In this document: positions 34,363 through 47,100 of the stretch, one piece after another
Numbering within the stretch: the stretch's first letter is position 1
Layout of the letters: every line of letters starts with the position of its first letter
Assembly: GCA_019188255.1 (NCBI GenBank)
Contig: JAETXT010000007.1
Coordinates: 2,108,001-2,172,000, forward strand
Length of the DNA: 64,000 nt
From: Verticillium longisporum
Taxonomy: Eukaryota > Ascomycota > Sordariomycetes > Glomerellales > Plectosphaerellaceae
Direction of reading: 5' to 3'
The notes under the pieces: model-generated
Databases searched by the model: none
Seen by the model: the letters and a program-made list of their open reading frames with translations, nothing else
What the model was told of the DNA's origin: nothing
Position numbers and translations under genes: made by a program

Positions 34363-37300
34363 CGTCAGAGAAAATCGGAGAGGGGGGCAGTCCCCCGATC
34401 TCGCCAGAAGCTCCTATGGATGTCACGGAGAGGTTCTCCCTTTGGGCCGGAAGCCTCGGAGCGTTGAAGCGGCCAAGTTCAAAGTTATCGCTCGACCAGC
34501 GTCTCCGAGACACACCTGAAGTACATGAACAGATTTGCCAGCAATTGAACGAAATGGCAGAAGCGCTAGAGAAGTGTTAGTGGCACCACAGCCGCTTGTC
34601 AAAGCCGAGATACTGACAGGTCATAGTGAGAGATATCATCATGGGAGACAGGCCAAATCGCGACTTGCGTGAAGCAGAGGAGCAAATGGAAGATGAACCA
34701 TTTGATGGCGAAAGACAGGTCCAGGACAGCAATAGTGTCTCGCCTCTTCATGAAGTTGCAGCTGACGATGAGGCTCATATATTTCTCCAAGTTATGACGG
34801 AGTGCATCAGAACCCTCTTCCGAATAGGCATCCTGGTGAGGAAATCAGGCACCCAAGATTATTTCAAACGCGCCCTGCGGATGTCCAGCTTGACTTTTCC
34901 ATCAATCTTCGACATAGACTACTACGTTGGTCACAAATATCCAAAGTTGAAAGTCAAGGACAACAATTTTGTCACTACCCGACTTGGCGGCGCCATTGCG
35001 AAACGGAGACAATTCCTCAAGTATAGCAGGGAGCACAGCGCCCACCTTGCAGCCGAAGACGACACCGTCTCTATGATCGAAGGAGCCTTGTCTTCTGCAT
35101 ATGAAGATGATATTCAGGCCCCGCGCCAGATTACATTACCGTCCGTGTCCGAGCGCGTATCTAGCAAAGCCACTGCGCTACAGGTGGCAAGATTTACCAG
35201 AAAGCTATCTACCGAGGATTTTAGTGAGGAGGCAGAAGACGATGCCGTGACCATCATGACGGCCTCAACAACAACTGATCACCTCGCGAAACTGAGGCTA
35301 CCACTTCTGGAGGATCTTTCCCATGAAAATGAGCCATTCGAATGCCCCTTTTGTTTTACTCTTCAGACATTCAAATCTGAGAGAAGCTGGAAGTAGGTCG
35401 GCACAGCCACCAAGCATGGCATTAGCTTTCTTGCTGACATACTCATATCAGAGTCCACGCTTTCAATGACCTCAAGGCCTACTTGTGCACTATAGGGGGC
35501 GCCGAGTGCGACGATCTCCTGTTCGACGATCGCAACGCTTGGTTCGGGCATGAACTGCAACAGCATCGATCCAAATACATATGCACATTGTGCGAACGTG
35601 AACCTATGCAACAAGACACCGACTTCCGAAATCACATCAGTCAAGTTCATGGCACCTTTGGCGAAGAGCAGCTCAAAAAATTACATGATGCTTGCAGAGA
35701 AATGCCTCAATCTTTTCGAGCCGAAGACTGCCCCTTCTGTGACGACTGGGCTACATCTTTATCTGCGAGAGCACAGTCGACAGAAGGCTCTCCGGAGATA
35801 AAAATTTCTGTCAAAAGATTCAAAAGACATGTGGCTATGCACCAGGAACAGCTCGCCATTTTTGCAGTACCACGCGCTGTTGGAGGTGAAGACGGCGTAT
35901 CATCAGTTTCTGATGTAGGATCCATATCCATGCAGGACGGGTCTGACGATGAATCGGAAACGGCATCCCCCCATACTGGGGACCAAACCGGGGAGACAGG
36001 GAGACAGGGACACTTGAACAAAAATATGTCTGTCCTGGCAGGCTGTGCCATATATGTCGAAGGTTTACTGGAGCACATTGACGACATGCGCCGCGCACTG
36101 TCCCACCTGGCTAATGTTACCTTTTTCAAGGTAGTGAGCGTTCACGTACGTCATGGTATGTCAGATATCAAACAAGCAGACATGCTAACGAATGTAGGCG
36201 AAAGCACGTTATATATTAGTGGAATTTTCCTCGACGCAAGACGAACGTGCCGTCTTAGCTGCCAGTCCCCTCAAAATCTGCCCTTTGGCAGATCTCGATT
36301 AGAAGCTGGCGGGATTTCGTAGGCATCAGCTCTTCCGACTCAACGACAGAAGAGGCCTTCGGCATCCTGTACTGGACTTGTTTCACAAACATATCTGAAC
36401 GAGCCGCGGCAATACTCGCCAAAGGCCAGATCAACATCAGGGACCAAAGTCAAACGTATACACGACGCATTCTTCTACACGATGCAACGTTCCATGGTTC
36501 TTTCCGCGTTGTCAGGATTTTCCTCGATCATGGCATGGATGTGAACGAAAAAGACAATGCGGGACAAACACCACTCATTGTCGCTGTCAAGGTCGGCCAT
36601 CCTGAAATTGCGCGTCATCTTCTCGAATTTGGTAGCGAAGCTACGTTGAGAGATAAAGATGGATGGGACGCATTATTCTATGCTGCCAGCGGTCGAAAAC
36701 TTGGATCCGGTCGGGTTGACCTTGTCTCATACTTGTTGTCGGCAGGTTGTGACCCCTTTTCCGAGAACCCCATATTGGCTCAGACGCCGCTCGCGTGGGC
36801 GATACTCTACGGGGACCACGAAATGTTCGCGAGACTACTGACTGGCGCCATAAGTACGACGGCTCACCGTAGCGATGGAACCTGGGCTTTTGAACCTGCC
36901 TGGGTTGACTATTTCAAGCGACTCGTCTTGTCTGCGGAGGTACCGACAACTGACACAATATTGCAAACTTGGCTATATGCGGCAGAGACGGGGAACGAGG
37001 CCGTTATCGACTTCCTCCTCGCGGCTGGCGCAAAACCTGACTGGCAAGATAAGTTCGGTCGCACGATACTCATGATGATCGTTGAGGAAGACAGCCTCGG
37101 CAAAGCCAAAACCATGGCGGAAGAAGCCAGAGGTGCAGCAGCAATACAAGATACAGCCATACGTACACTCGCATCCGAAATCGACCGAAAGAAAATATCC
37201 GCCATCAAAAAAATTCTCGACTCCGGCGCCGACCCGAACCTAGCGGACAAACAGGGTTATAATGCTCTGCATCGGACGCTGCGCTTGTTACAGCGGCCGG

Positions 37301-37830
37301 AAAGCCGCAACGCGCAACGGCCATCGAGCACTCACGAGCAGTCACGATCCCCGATATACACCTCTGAACTGTATGAAATGGACGTCATCAAATTGCTGCT
37401 TTGGTACGGAGCCAACGTCAACACGCGCATCTTTACATGTGAGACACAGCTTGATGCTGGGGCCTATATCAACCACCGCACCGATAACGGGGAAACACCT
37501 CTTGATATTGCAGTTGAATGCAATCGAGCGGAAATTGTTGATTTACTGCTTAGTGCTGGGTCTGATTTCGACGTCCACGTCTATCGGCAGAAAACACCTC
37601 TTACTATCGCAGTTGAACGAGGTCTCATAGAGGAAACCAAGCTGCTCATTGATGCTGGGACCGATGTCAACTACCGCACCGATAGAGGGGAAACACCTCT
37701 TACTATTGCAGTCGAATGCAATCGAGTGGAAGTTGCCAAGCTGCTCATTGATGCCGGAGCCGATGCAAGCAATGTCATATTGAGCGAGGTGGACGACGAG
37801 ATGAGGAAAGTTCTAGTCGGGGAGACCTGA
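34363..37830 (+). CDS. Zinc-finger plus ankyrin-repeat protein
   Basis: Exon A is 34363-34575 (first ATG 34416), joined at 34627 through a GTTAGT intron to exon B (34627-35392), then a 59-nt intron to exon C from 35452. The N-terminal part has MDVTERFSLWAGSLGALKRPSSKL, a start common to fungal proteins that couple a helical module to zinc fingers. The zinc-finger region reads CPFCFTLQTFKSERSWK/VHAFNDLKAYLC, then CTLCEREP...HISQVHG and CPFCDDW, then H..MH. From about 36290 the reading frame changes and ankyrin repeats run to the stop at 37830. The exact join between 36155 and 36300 is unclear: a GTATGT intron at 36156 is present, but no acceptor gives a clean frame. The ankyrin part (at least nine units, some poor) ends in three near-identical 99-nt units. 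Probably an NLR-associated or accessory scaffold protein; the 5' end may be incomplete. Confidence 0.72.
37468..37764 (+). repeat. Three 99-nt ankyrin-coding repeats
   Basis: Units start at 37468, 37567 and 37666, each 33 codons with no gaps. Units 1 and 3 share long identical nucleotide stretches (ACCGCACCGATA, GGGGAAACACCTCTT, GAATGCAATCGAG); unit 2 shares AAACACCTCTTACTAT and GCTGCTCATTGATGC with unit 3. A shortened unit immediately upstream (37410-37467) goes straight from CETQ to LDAGAY, lacking about 20 residues of a normal repeat. Confidence 0.9.
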
Positions 37831-38035
37831 TCAAAAGGCCACCACAGACGTGCACATGTATGGTCAACTCGTTTCGAGTCAGATGATAGCCCACGTACGA
37901 TCAATTACACTCAGTCTAACTCGGATAGTATTGCAAAGGTATAACGTAAAAGAAAAAACATCACATCATCTCGTCCCCCTACATCATACCACTTCACTCC
38001 CTGCTATACCTGTATGCATGCATGCAAAGGCCCCT

Positions 38036-39815
38036 TTAGTGGAACTGGTCCTCCGTCACGCCCTTGCCCATGGCGGCGGTGCTGCTGATGCCGCCGCTGA
38101 CCATCTTGAGCAGCTCGTCGACGTAGCTGGCGCCGCTCCACTTCTGGTGCTTGACGACGCCGACGCCGCCCTCCATCTCGGCCTCCTGGACGTGCTCGCC
38201 GTAGGCGCGCATGCCCCGCCGGCTGTAGGCGCGGTCAAACCTGTCGGTGAAGAGGGCCGTCGCGTGCAGGCCCGCGAGCGTGATGAACTGCCAGCAGTAA
38301 CCCAGGGACGCGAGGCGGCGGATGTACGTCTCCTGCTCGTCGCGGGGCATGGCCGTCTTCCAGTTGAAGGACGGAGAGAGGTTGTAGGCGAGCCTGTGTT
38401 TGTTAGCATCTGCCTTTATGGAACGAGGAAAAAAAATATCCCGTGTCTTGATGATGATGAAAGGGGGGAACTCACTTCTGCTCGGGCCACACGGCGTGGA
38501 CGCCCTTGGCAAACTCCTGCGCCTGCTTGTAGTCGGGCAGCTTGCTCTCCATCCAGATGGCGTCGCAGTAGGGTGCGTAGGCGATGGCGCGGTTGATGGC
38601 ACAGTCGCAGCCGCCCTTGAGGCGGAAGTAGCCCTCGCGCGTGCGGGGCGCGTCCCAGTCGAAGAAGATGTCGATGCCGAGGACGCCCTTGGCAACGGCG
38701 CGGGCCTCCGTGTTCGACTTGCCCTTGGCGGCGGCGAGGTAGCGGGCGACGGCGGCCTCCTTGTCCGGTTGGGGACCGGCGCGGACGGCGGCGACGACGG
38801 CATCGTCGAAGCGCTGGAGGTTGGCCTTGGCGATCCACTCATCCTCGATGGTCTGGAGCTCGGCGCCGGTCTTGCCAGCCTCCTGGGCGGCGTTCATAAG
38901 GTCGTTGAGGGGCTGGAGGCTGGGGTTCGTGCTGCCGAGGATGAAGGCGTGGTCGCGAGGGTCAATGGTGGTGGTGATGAGGGTGGCGGCCTCGGCGTCG
39001 GTGCGAGCGACGGCGACGAGGTCGGAACCCATGATGTCCGCCTGGGCGCGGATGGCGACGAGACGGTTGATGTGCTCGCTGATGGGCACGAGGACCTTGC
39101 CGGCCATGTGGCCGCACTTCTTGGTGCCAGGGGCCTGGTCCTCAATGTGAATGCCAGCGGCACCCTTCTCGACGAAGAGCTTGGTCAGCTTCATGACGGC
39201 CGTGAGGCCACCGTGACCGGTATCGGCATCGGCAATGATGGGACGGAGGTAGTCGACGTTGGCGAGCTGGGCGCGCGCAGACTTGGGGTGGGAGAGACGC
39301 TCCTGGCGCTGTTTGCGGTCGTGGAACAGCTGAGCCATGAAGAGATGGCCGACCTTGTTGGGGACGGTTGTCTGTACCATGTCAGCTTTGATTCAGACAC
39401 GGCTGCTGGCTGTTTGGGGGAAACTCACGTAGGGATAATCAGCCAGATCAGGGCCGGGCTCGTCAGAGGCCGAGGCGGTAGAGGACGACTGCCAGCCAGA
39501 GACGTAGACGGTGTCGAGGTATTTGGCCATCTGGGTCACCATGGTAGGCTCGAGACAGCCGTACGTGTAACTGGCGTCCTTGTTCTGGAAGCGGTTCTCG
39601 AGGATGTTCCACAGCTTTTTGGACTGGGCGTTTCCCGGGTACTCAATCTTGAGGTTGCCGCGCTTGGAGGCGATCTGCTCGGGGGTGAAGGTGCGCTTGG
39701 TGTGGCGCCATCTTGAGTCGCTCCACCACTGCTTGATCTGCTCGACCTCCTGGTTGAAGAGCTCGTCCTCGGTCTCTGGGTCCACGGCCGGGTTCACCAT
39801 GTTGTTGGCAGCCAT
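38036..39815 (-). CDS. ICL1: Isocitrate lyase
   Basis: Cleaves isocitrate to glyoxylate and succinate, the first step of the glyoxylate cycle needed for growth on acetate, fatty acids and other C2 sources; usually glyoxysomal in fungi. Three exons, 39815..39429, 39371..38476 and 38393..38036, give 546 residues with both joins in frame (DYPY/TTVPNKV and WPEQ/KLAYNLS). The catalytic KKCGHM hexapeptide is present, along with [15 protein letters not shown] and [10 protein letters not shown]. The C-terminus [11 protein letters not shown] lacks a clear SKL-type peroxisome signal. No frame damage. The family is normally repressed by glucose and induced by acetate; I did not identify a specific activator site in the promoter. 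Confidence 0.95.
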
Positions 39816-41670
39816 GATGGGGGAGGGGAAGGGGGCTGCGTGTAAGAGAAGCGGGCAAGACTAGAAGAAGCTAGGGCTTCGTGGGAGCAGTCAATGGGCA
39901 GGTAGGACGAAAGAAGGATGCTATTCCCGAGTTTTCGAAGGCCACAAATGGTAGCAAGCACGAGAGAGGGAGGAGGATGGATAGATAGATGGTTGAGAGG
40001 AGAAAGAAGAGTCATAGGCCCAAGCCGAGCCGGGGAAGTAGGGAATGGAGAAACGAGTCACAAGCCAGCAGAAGAGGTAGCAGCATCAGCAGCGAGGCCG
40101 GATACCAGAGGCGAAGACCAAACAATGACCGAAGGGCTGGCCGTTCCGTTCGGTAGTGCTCGGCCAAAGGGGACCTACCACCGGGCGCGGGACCCTGTCT
40201 CCAGATCCTAGAACGGGCAAAGGCAGGTATCGGGGTGGTGAATTCCAGAAGCAACAGAGCCGGAAGTATGTGGTACATGGCATGATGGGAATTGGCCAAT
40301 GCCGTCCACAGCATCCATGGCATCGTTTTGCCTCGGGAGCAGGGGGGGCGAGAGGCTGGGGGCGAGAGGCTGAAGAGGCGTGAGTCGTCGGCCGGTTGTG
40401 GTCAAGGTACCATTGACCTCTGGCCTCTAAGCCTCTGACCTTTCAGCTCTGACTCTTGGCCTCTGATCGGGGTGCCCAAGCGCGGGCCATGTCTGAGGTT
40501 GTGGAGGGAGGGGGAGGGGAAAGCGAGGAGGAGGACGCGAGAGAGTCCATGGACGAGAGGGAGTGACGTCTACCTTTCCCAAGGTACCTAGCCTTGGGGG
40601 CTCGGCTCAAAGGCTGCCTCTTGCCTCTGCGTCGCCCATCCATCCATCTCTCCTTCCCTCGACCCCCAAATCCCCAGATTCCTGAGCCCGCCGCATTGCC
40701 GTCATTGGCCGAGGTACCGAAGCTCGGGCCTCCAACCAGTCGCCGATTCGGTAGAGCGCCCGTGCTGACAGCTCCTTTATACGCATACCTCCCTCTTTAA
40801 GGGGCATAACTCGATGGTCGCATACCTTGCGGGGTACCTGCGCCCGAGTGATGTCAGGATCATGGCATGTGAAGATCACAGCGTCTTGGCCTGGCCGCCT
40901 TGGGCCGCCTTGGGACGCCTTGGGACCCGTGAGGTGAGCTGCATCGCCCCCGCCCCCCAAAACGAACCAGAAACATCCAACCCGCACCCGCCCTCCCCTC
41001 AAATCCGTCACTGCGATCCATGGCTAGCCAGACCGGCCTAGCTCGGCTCCAGCCAACAGTGAGTGCGTGCAGGCAGAGGAGGACTGCTTCGGTTTGCCCG
41101 CCCGGCTTCGCTTCGGGACTTGCTGGAGAGTTTCGGGACAGCGAGCCTCGGCCCCTTCCTCAGCTCACTGCGACTCTCTTCGTCGCGACGACCCGTTGTT
41201 TGCCGGTATCAGCACCGGCACGCAATGCTCACACCACCGTGAATAATCACATGGATCACTGACTGGTTGATCTTGTCTTCCTGGTGCAAGCATTCAACGG
41301 GCCAGTCACTTGCTGCCGATGACCGGAGGAGAAGAACTCTGCTATCCCCCTCCCCACCCCGTCTCGTGCTTGAATTTCATGATTTCTATTCCAGACTCAC
41401 TGCCAGATCTACTTGTTTATCATCACCCTTCCCCACCTGCCACGGTTGTTCTGTTTCGTCCTCTACGCCTCGGCTCGCCATGCGTGTCGTCGTCGTCGTC
41501 GTCATCGTCATGTAGTTTTCCAATGCGTCGCACCGCGTATCCTTGACAATGTCTCGTCAGTCGCCTAGCATCTCTTCCCACCTTCACCTGAAACCCAACC
41601 AGCATCACAAGTCCGAAGGACTTTGAACAAACAGTGTGTGCTCACGTTTCCTCTCAAAAAGGGGCCGAGT
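39816..41670. other. Intergenic, isocitrate lyase promoter side
   Basis: This stretch holds the 5' flank of isocitrate lyase and the 3' flank of trehalase. It includes a 10-bp GGCCGCCTTG triple repeat (40893-40922) and a (GTC)n stretch at about 41485-41500. No gene recognised. Confidence 0.5.
40893..40922. repeat. 10-bp tandem repeat, three copies
   Basis: GGCCGCCTTG twice, then GGACGCCTTG. Non-coding context. Confidence 0.85.
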
Positions 41671-44139
41671 TCAAGAAAGCTCTGCAAGGTGCTTCTCCTC
41701 CATCTGTTCGAGAGCCTTGACAAACGTGTCGTACGGCGTCAGTGTGCCGAGAGCACGTCGCATGTGGGCGTTGACAATCTGCAGCCCGTAGACGTAACTG
41801 GCGTTGACCCAGCCGAACCTAGATCCTGTCAGCAAAAATCCTCGTCTCTTCCGCGCTCCCTCTTGACCATGCAAGACTTACCCTTCCTTGGCAACTCCTT
41901 TGAAGTCTAGGCCCTGGTTGCCGTACTCAGCATCGACCCGGTGAGGATCGACGGGACGCGTGACGTCGTACTTTTCGACGACGACGCCGTTAAAGTCGAC
42001 AAATGCCTTGGTGATCATGGAGAGCCATTTGTAGGCGAGACGCTCCGCGTCCTCGTGGAAGCTATACCGGAGCAGTCCCGTCCATGCCAGCATCTGCTGT
42101 GGAGCCCAGCCGTAGGGGTAGTCCCACTGCCGGTTGGGCCTCTCCAGCGAGATCTCGCCGCGAGACTCTTCCGTGCCCGAGACCAACCCGCCGTAGGCCT
42201 CAAACTTGGGCAACGCCTTGGCCACCATGTCTGCCGCCTGCTTGGGCGACGCAACACCAGCCCACAGCGACCACAATGTCGTGCAGCTCTCGTACACGCA
42301 CTGCTGCTTCTTGACCGTGTCATAGTCGAAGAACATGCCCTCCTTTTCGTTCCAGAGATACTTGTCAATCGCCAGCTTTCTGCGCTTGGCTCGGCGATCC
42401 CAGACAGCTGACGACTCTACCGAGCCAGCCTTGAGAGGCCCAACCGCAAACTCGGCGGGGATGACGAGCTTGTCGCCGAAGACATTACGGATCGTGCGAC
42501 CAATGTCCGTCTCATACTTGAAGAGGAGGGAGTTGAGATCGATGGTCGCCAAGTTTGCGCAGACCTTCTCCAGGCGGTACGACGTATCGTGGCCCGACTC
42601 GCGTACAGCGCGGTCGTGCATGAAGTACTCGTCAAGCTCCGGCTCCTTGACATCCTCGGCATTGTAGGCCTTGACAAATTCCTGCCATGTCATGCCGTGC
42701 TTCGCAGCGTAGGGCTCCAGCACGTGGACAAAATGGTCAGCCTCCGTCTCAGGAGGGACGCCTTTCCCCTCGGGTCGGTATCTGGAAAGACCAGTGACAG
42801 GATCAAGTCGCGGCTCGGCGACCCAGACACTGTGGTATTCTTTCATGGCAGCCAGCAGCGAAGTGCGGAGAAAGTCCTTGGCATCAGGTTCGTGCTTGAT
42901 CTTCTCGTAGACTCGGAGCGCCATGTCCGTAAGGAAAGGAGGCTGTGAGCGGCAGAGATAGTAGGAGCGGGTGGCGTTGAGAATTTTTCCATAGTGCTCA
43001 ATGCAAAAGCAGAAGTTCAGGACGATGGACTTGGCCAGCTGAACCCTGTCGTTAACAAGGAGACCCAGGGACGTCATGTAGCTGTCCCAGCCGTAGAGCT
43101 CGTTGAACCGACCGCCAGGGACAACAAAAGGCAGACCTTTGAGGGTTTCCTCTCCTGTCTTCTCGTCCTTCACCTTTTCCATGGCCACAGCTAGGAGTCC
43201 AGGTTTGTCGTTCATCCCACGTACGAGTTCGGGCGTGATGACCTCGGGAAGAAGCTGGACATCGAGGTTGATCTCCGGTCGGTCCTTTGCAACCTGAAGG
43301 TAGAATTCATACTGTTCAGGAGCCCCAACCGGAACGTAGATCCTTGGGCGGGGGTTGTCGGTCCAGTCTTTGGGGTCTTTGGCAGCGATCTCCACGGTTG
43401 AGGCATCGATTCTGCGAGTCAGGCCATCCCAAAAGTGATCACTGACCATGCGCGATAGGCGATTCACTGGGTTCTCGTTGAGGCGGCCCTCGTCGAGGAT
43501 GATCTGTTCTCGTCCGTACTCTTTGGCAAGGACGAGCTCTTGCAGTAGATTAGACAACATATATGTGCCGCGAATGTCGAATTTGTTGTGGCCAGCCGAG
43601 CCCGCGGTGCGTAGCGTGATAACCTGTGACTTGTGGTCAGTGAAAAAGCCTTGGGAATGGCGGTGATGGCATCAGGCTGTGCGCACCTTGGGCCCTTCGT
43701 CTTCGATGGTGATCTGCATATTTCCGTCGGTATCCTCCTGTTCCTGGAGACTGTCCAAGGTCGACTGGACATTGACGAGGAAGCGCCGCCCGTGAGACGT
43801 CGAGGGTTCATCTGGTGATTCGAGATCAGCAAGGTTGTACGTAGAACAGGCCACACCGCCCCGTTCGTGTTCACGCACCGTGGCTCCCACGTCGGAAAGG
43901 CTCCTTCAACCCGATACGCTCCATTTGTGCCAGCAACCCATTCTGACGAGACTAGTCAGCTTCATGAGGCCCGATTATGGTCAGGAAGAGGGGCGACTCG
44001 CCTGAGAGTAGGTCCGCGTACGAGGGCCCGCCCGATTGTTGTGACGCTCAGAGGTGTAGTACGTCTTGGCATCGTCGAAGATGCCATGTTCGTCTGAACT
44101 GCCGCGGTTGCGGTGCCGACGGTTCGTAGGTGAACTCAT
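41671..44139 (-). CDS. NTH1: Neutral trehalase (GH37)
   Basis: Cytosolic alpha,alpha-trehalase that breaks stored trehalose into two glucose, mobilising reserves at germination and after stress. Five exons (44139..44002, 43942..43879, 43811..43687, 43623..41882, 41818..41671) sum to 739 codons with every join in frame. Both trehalase signatures are present ([19 protein letters not shown] and [10 protein letters not shown]). The calcium-binding loop is [12 protein letters not shown], as in regulatory neutral trehalases. Candidate PKA sites lie in the N-terminal extension (RTYSQ, FRRGSH), the known mode of activation in the family. The first intron (43943-44001) begins with GC rather than GT (GCGAGT...CAG). 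The last intron uses the second of two close AG sites (GATCTAG). No damage. Confidence 0.95.
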
Positions 44140-47100
44140 GATGCTATCACGCACGCGAGAGCTCTGCGAGGGAGTCGAGTTGGCGGGCTGCGGGGTATGA
44201 CGATAGTCGGGGCTCGAGCTTCTGGTCGTGACTCGAGGTCAGAGAGGTTGCTCGTGTGGAGTCCGTTTCAATTCCTAGGATTCTTCGTGCTGGTTTCGCG
44301 ATGGACGTCTTGTTTGTCTCCCCACTTGTCAAATCGAAAGTTGTGTACGCAAGAGAAGGGAATTGATGTCAACGATGGAAGTTCGTGGGCGATTCGCTTT
44401 GGGGGAGTCGGGTCGAAGTGTCACGCGGTCTGAAAAGGCAAGGGACTGCTTCGAGTGGCAGCTGCTGTGTTTGGGAGGGGGCAAAGCAAGGACCATGCCA
44501 AAAAATGGGGGTCACCAGGGATATTTTGGTCCGCGCGACGAGACCACAGCGATTGGAAACGATTTCCAGTCACTAATAGTCTGTACTTGTTGATATGGAA
44601 TGCGGCTGTGATAAAAAAAAATGAACCTTGCAAGCTGTCAGCCCTCTCCTACCTCGCGAGAAGAGAAAGTGGTACATGTAGGTACGGTATGCAAACGAAG
44701 GAGGACTGGCGAGCGTCACCTTCTTTCAGCGTGTGTGCCCATGGACAATCAAGTGACGATATGACGGGTCCACAGGGTCCAACCCCGCCATCAATTGGAC
44801 TACAATAAAAGAGCCCCCTCGCCAGGATCCGAGCAGCTGGGTTGCTTAACCGCAATAGCTCGAGCGAAAAACGAACAGGCCATGATGAACAGAAGTTCTT
44901 CCCAAGCCCAGAAAAGACGTGGTCGGTCATTGAGCACCTTTGCTGATGGATCTCTCGCAGTCGCACGACCGCCGCGTCGTGCTATACTCAGCTTCACACT
45001 GCTTGGTGTGGACCGTCCCAAACAGAAGAGGAAAATGACCTCATGCTGAGTAGGCGACCCCCACACCTTGGCCTTCTGGCGAAACTGGGACCCCACCAGC
45101 CTTGCAAGCCTGCCACCACGGCGATCACCCGTGACTGCCGTCGTCGCTGATGCCTTGCAAATTCCACTGCAGTCCTGATGCCCATTGCGACCCTGAATCG
45201 AGACCACCCTGAGTCGGACCCTGGTCCATCGAACACGGCTTTGCGATTGCATGAGGCCCACCATGAGCAGGCTCGTGACAAGCATTTGGCAAACCCAAAG
45301 ACTGACTCGATACGCAGGTCCAGCCCTGGGACGCTATGGGGAAACCGATTCCACACAATGTCCGCTGATGAATTCTCCCACTTCACACGAACGGGCGCCG
45401 GACAAAGTCCCTTGCCGCGCTCGGAAACCTACATAGTACACCATGCGCCGATTTGCGCCTATCGAGACCACACTGAAGGTCTGGCGAAACCGTTGCAACA
45501 GTGACGCATCCCATCAACTTTAAAAAACAAAATGGCAAACCACGTGAGCAGGCTGGGCGAAGGACGGGGGTGTGTGTAGGCACTGGCTAGCACCCTCGGG
45601 GAGACTGACAAGTCGCCACGGTACTTTGCACCCAGATTTCTCACTAGGTCACTTTTCAGGGGCACCGACAGCGCGATACGAGTCTGCTGAACTGGCGTCA
45701 CGAAGTCGGGACGAAGGCGCAGAGAGCGGCAGACTATGTGCTTGATGGCCTCCCATGGCACCTGTCTGATGTGTTCTATCGAGGGCTCTGTTACACCGGT
45801 GCCGCCACTAGAACGCTTTGACTACCCACAGAACCTTGGGGGAGGGAATACATGTAGTCCGAGGGCATGTACATGTGCTCCAAGTGGACTTTCAGCAGCA
45901 GCACCAGCTAGAAGCCTGAGCGTGGAGTGTGGAAACCTTCAGCTTCCTCCCTTGGGTCTGTCTCCTAGAAGACTTCTGGAAAAGGGTCCCTGACTTCGCG
46001 CCACATGGCGAGTCAGCCAGTGGCGGCATTCTTCGTGGCAGCTTCCATCGTTGACTTTCGCGCTAGACGTAGCCCTCACAAACATGATGGAGCTTAATGA
46101 AACAATTCGACTCTGGTTACGTCAAGTCGAAAGTTTGGTCCATCACTTGGCATTTCGCCGCGACGCCGTTGCACCCGGCAGTGGACGACAAACGGCGACG
46201 CAAGAGGGAACTTTTGCTATTTTCAGGTAACCTCCGACATGATTTTGATCCGCCACGGCATCGCCACCCGCCAGTGGTTTCGAGATAAGACACATGTCGT
46301 CTTGAAGCAAAGCTCCTTTCGGCTTTCAATCTCGATCAGGAGCTGATCTGACCCCCATGGCTGTTGGCCCTGTAAGTGCACGGCCCATGGAACATTCACC
46401 GTCATGGCTTTCATAGTAACAACCCAAGGGACTGATCGTATTCTCAACAATAGCGTCGGATCGGGGTTCGATCCTCGAAAGGGGGTGGGTGACGGCGATA
46501 AGATCTACCAGGCCTCCTGCACAACTGGCCCTGCCGCCGGTCCCGAAGCTGACGTCCGTGTCGAAAGAAAAAGAGAAGAAAAAAGAGCGGTGAGTGGGTT
46601 TGAGAGCAGCTGATGAGCTAGAAGCCTGAGAGTTCGTTGACAACGCCAACCGACTTGCATAGCTTGATCCATTGAAAATTAAGGTTTGTAACTTACTGGG
46701 CGGGATGCCGCAAGTTCGTCACGTACCTCGCGAGTCGGGAAGGGGGTGTCCATACTTTCTTTGCCTGCCGGCTCCTTAGAGCACAGGCACAGGGTTTCTG
46801 GTTATGTGGACTCCGAGTCAAGCAAAGGACAAAAGTGACAGGGTGATGAGGCGGCCAAAGGAAACCCCACGCAAGCATGCCAGCCCCCTGACCCCCTTAG
46901 ACACTAAGCACGGCCTCGATCCCGCGTCCCATCGGATGCATGACTCCGGGCCAGGGACTCTGAAGAGGTGGGTTGTGGGTTGATTGAATCGCCGTCTTTT
47001 GCTGTCGGCTGCGGAATAAATGCGTCCATAGTGCTGGGAGCGGGACGACAGGGAAGAGTGGTTCATGTCGGTGAATCTGAGCTCCGGGCGCTGTCCCATG

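Noticed and set aside
38400..39716. 438-codon plus-strand frame opposite isocitrate lyase
   Set aside because: Antisense shadow; the minus strand has the complete enzyme with in-frame introns.
38036..44139. Isocitrate lyase and trehalase as a carbon-metabolism cluster
   Set aside because: Both are scattered housekeeping genes in fungi with a 1.9-kb spacer; adjacency alone does not show co-regulation.
46455..46490. GGTTCGATCC resembling a tRNA T loop
   Set aside because: Only three of five T-stem pairs form, and the 70 bases upstream do not fold as a tRNA.
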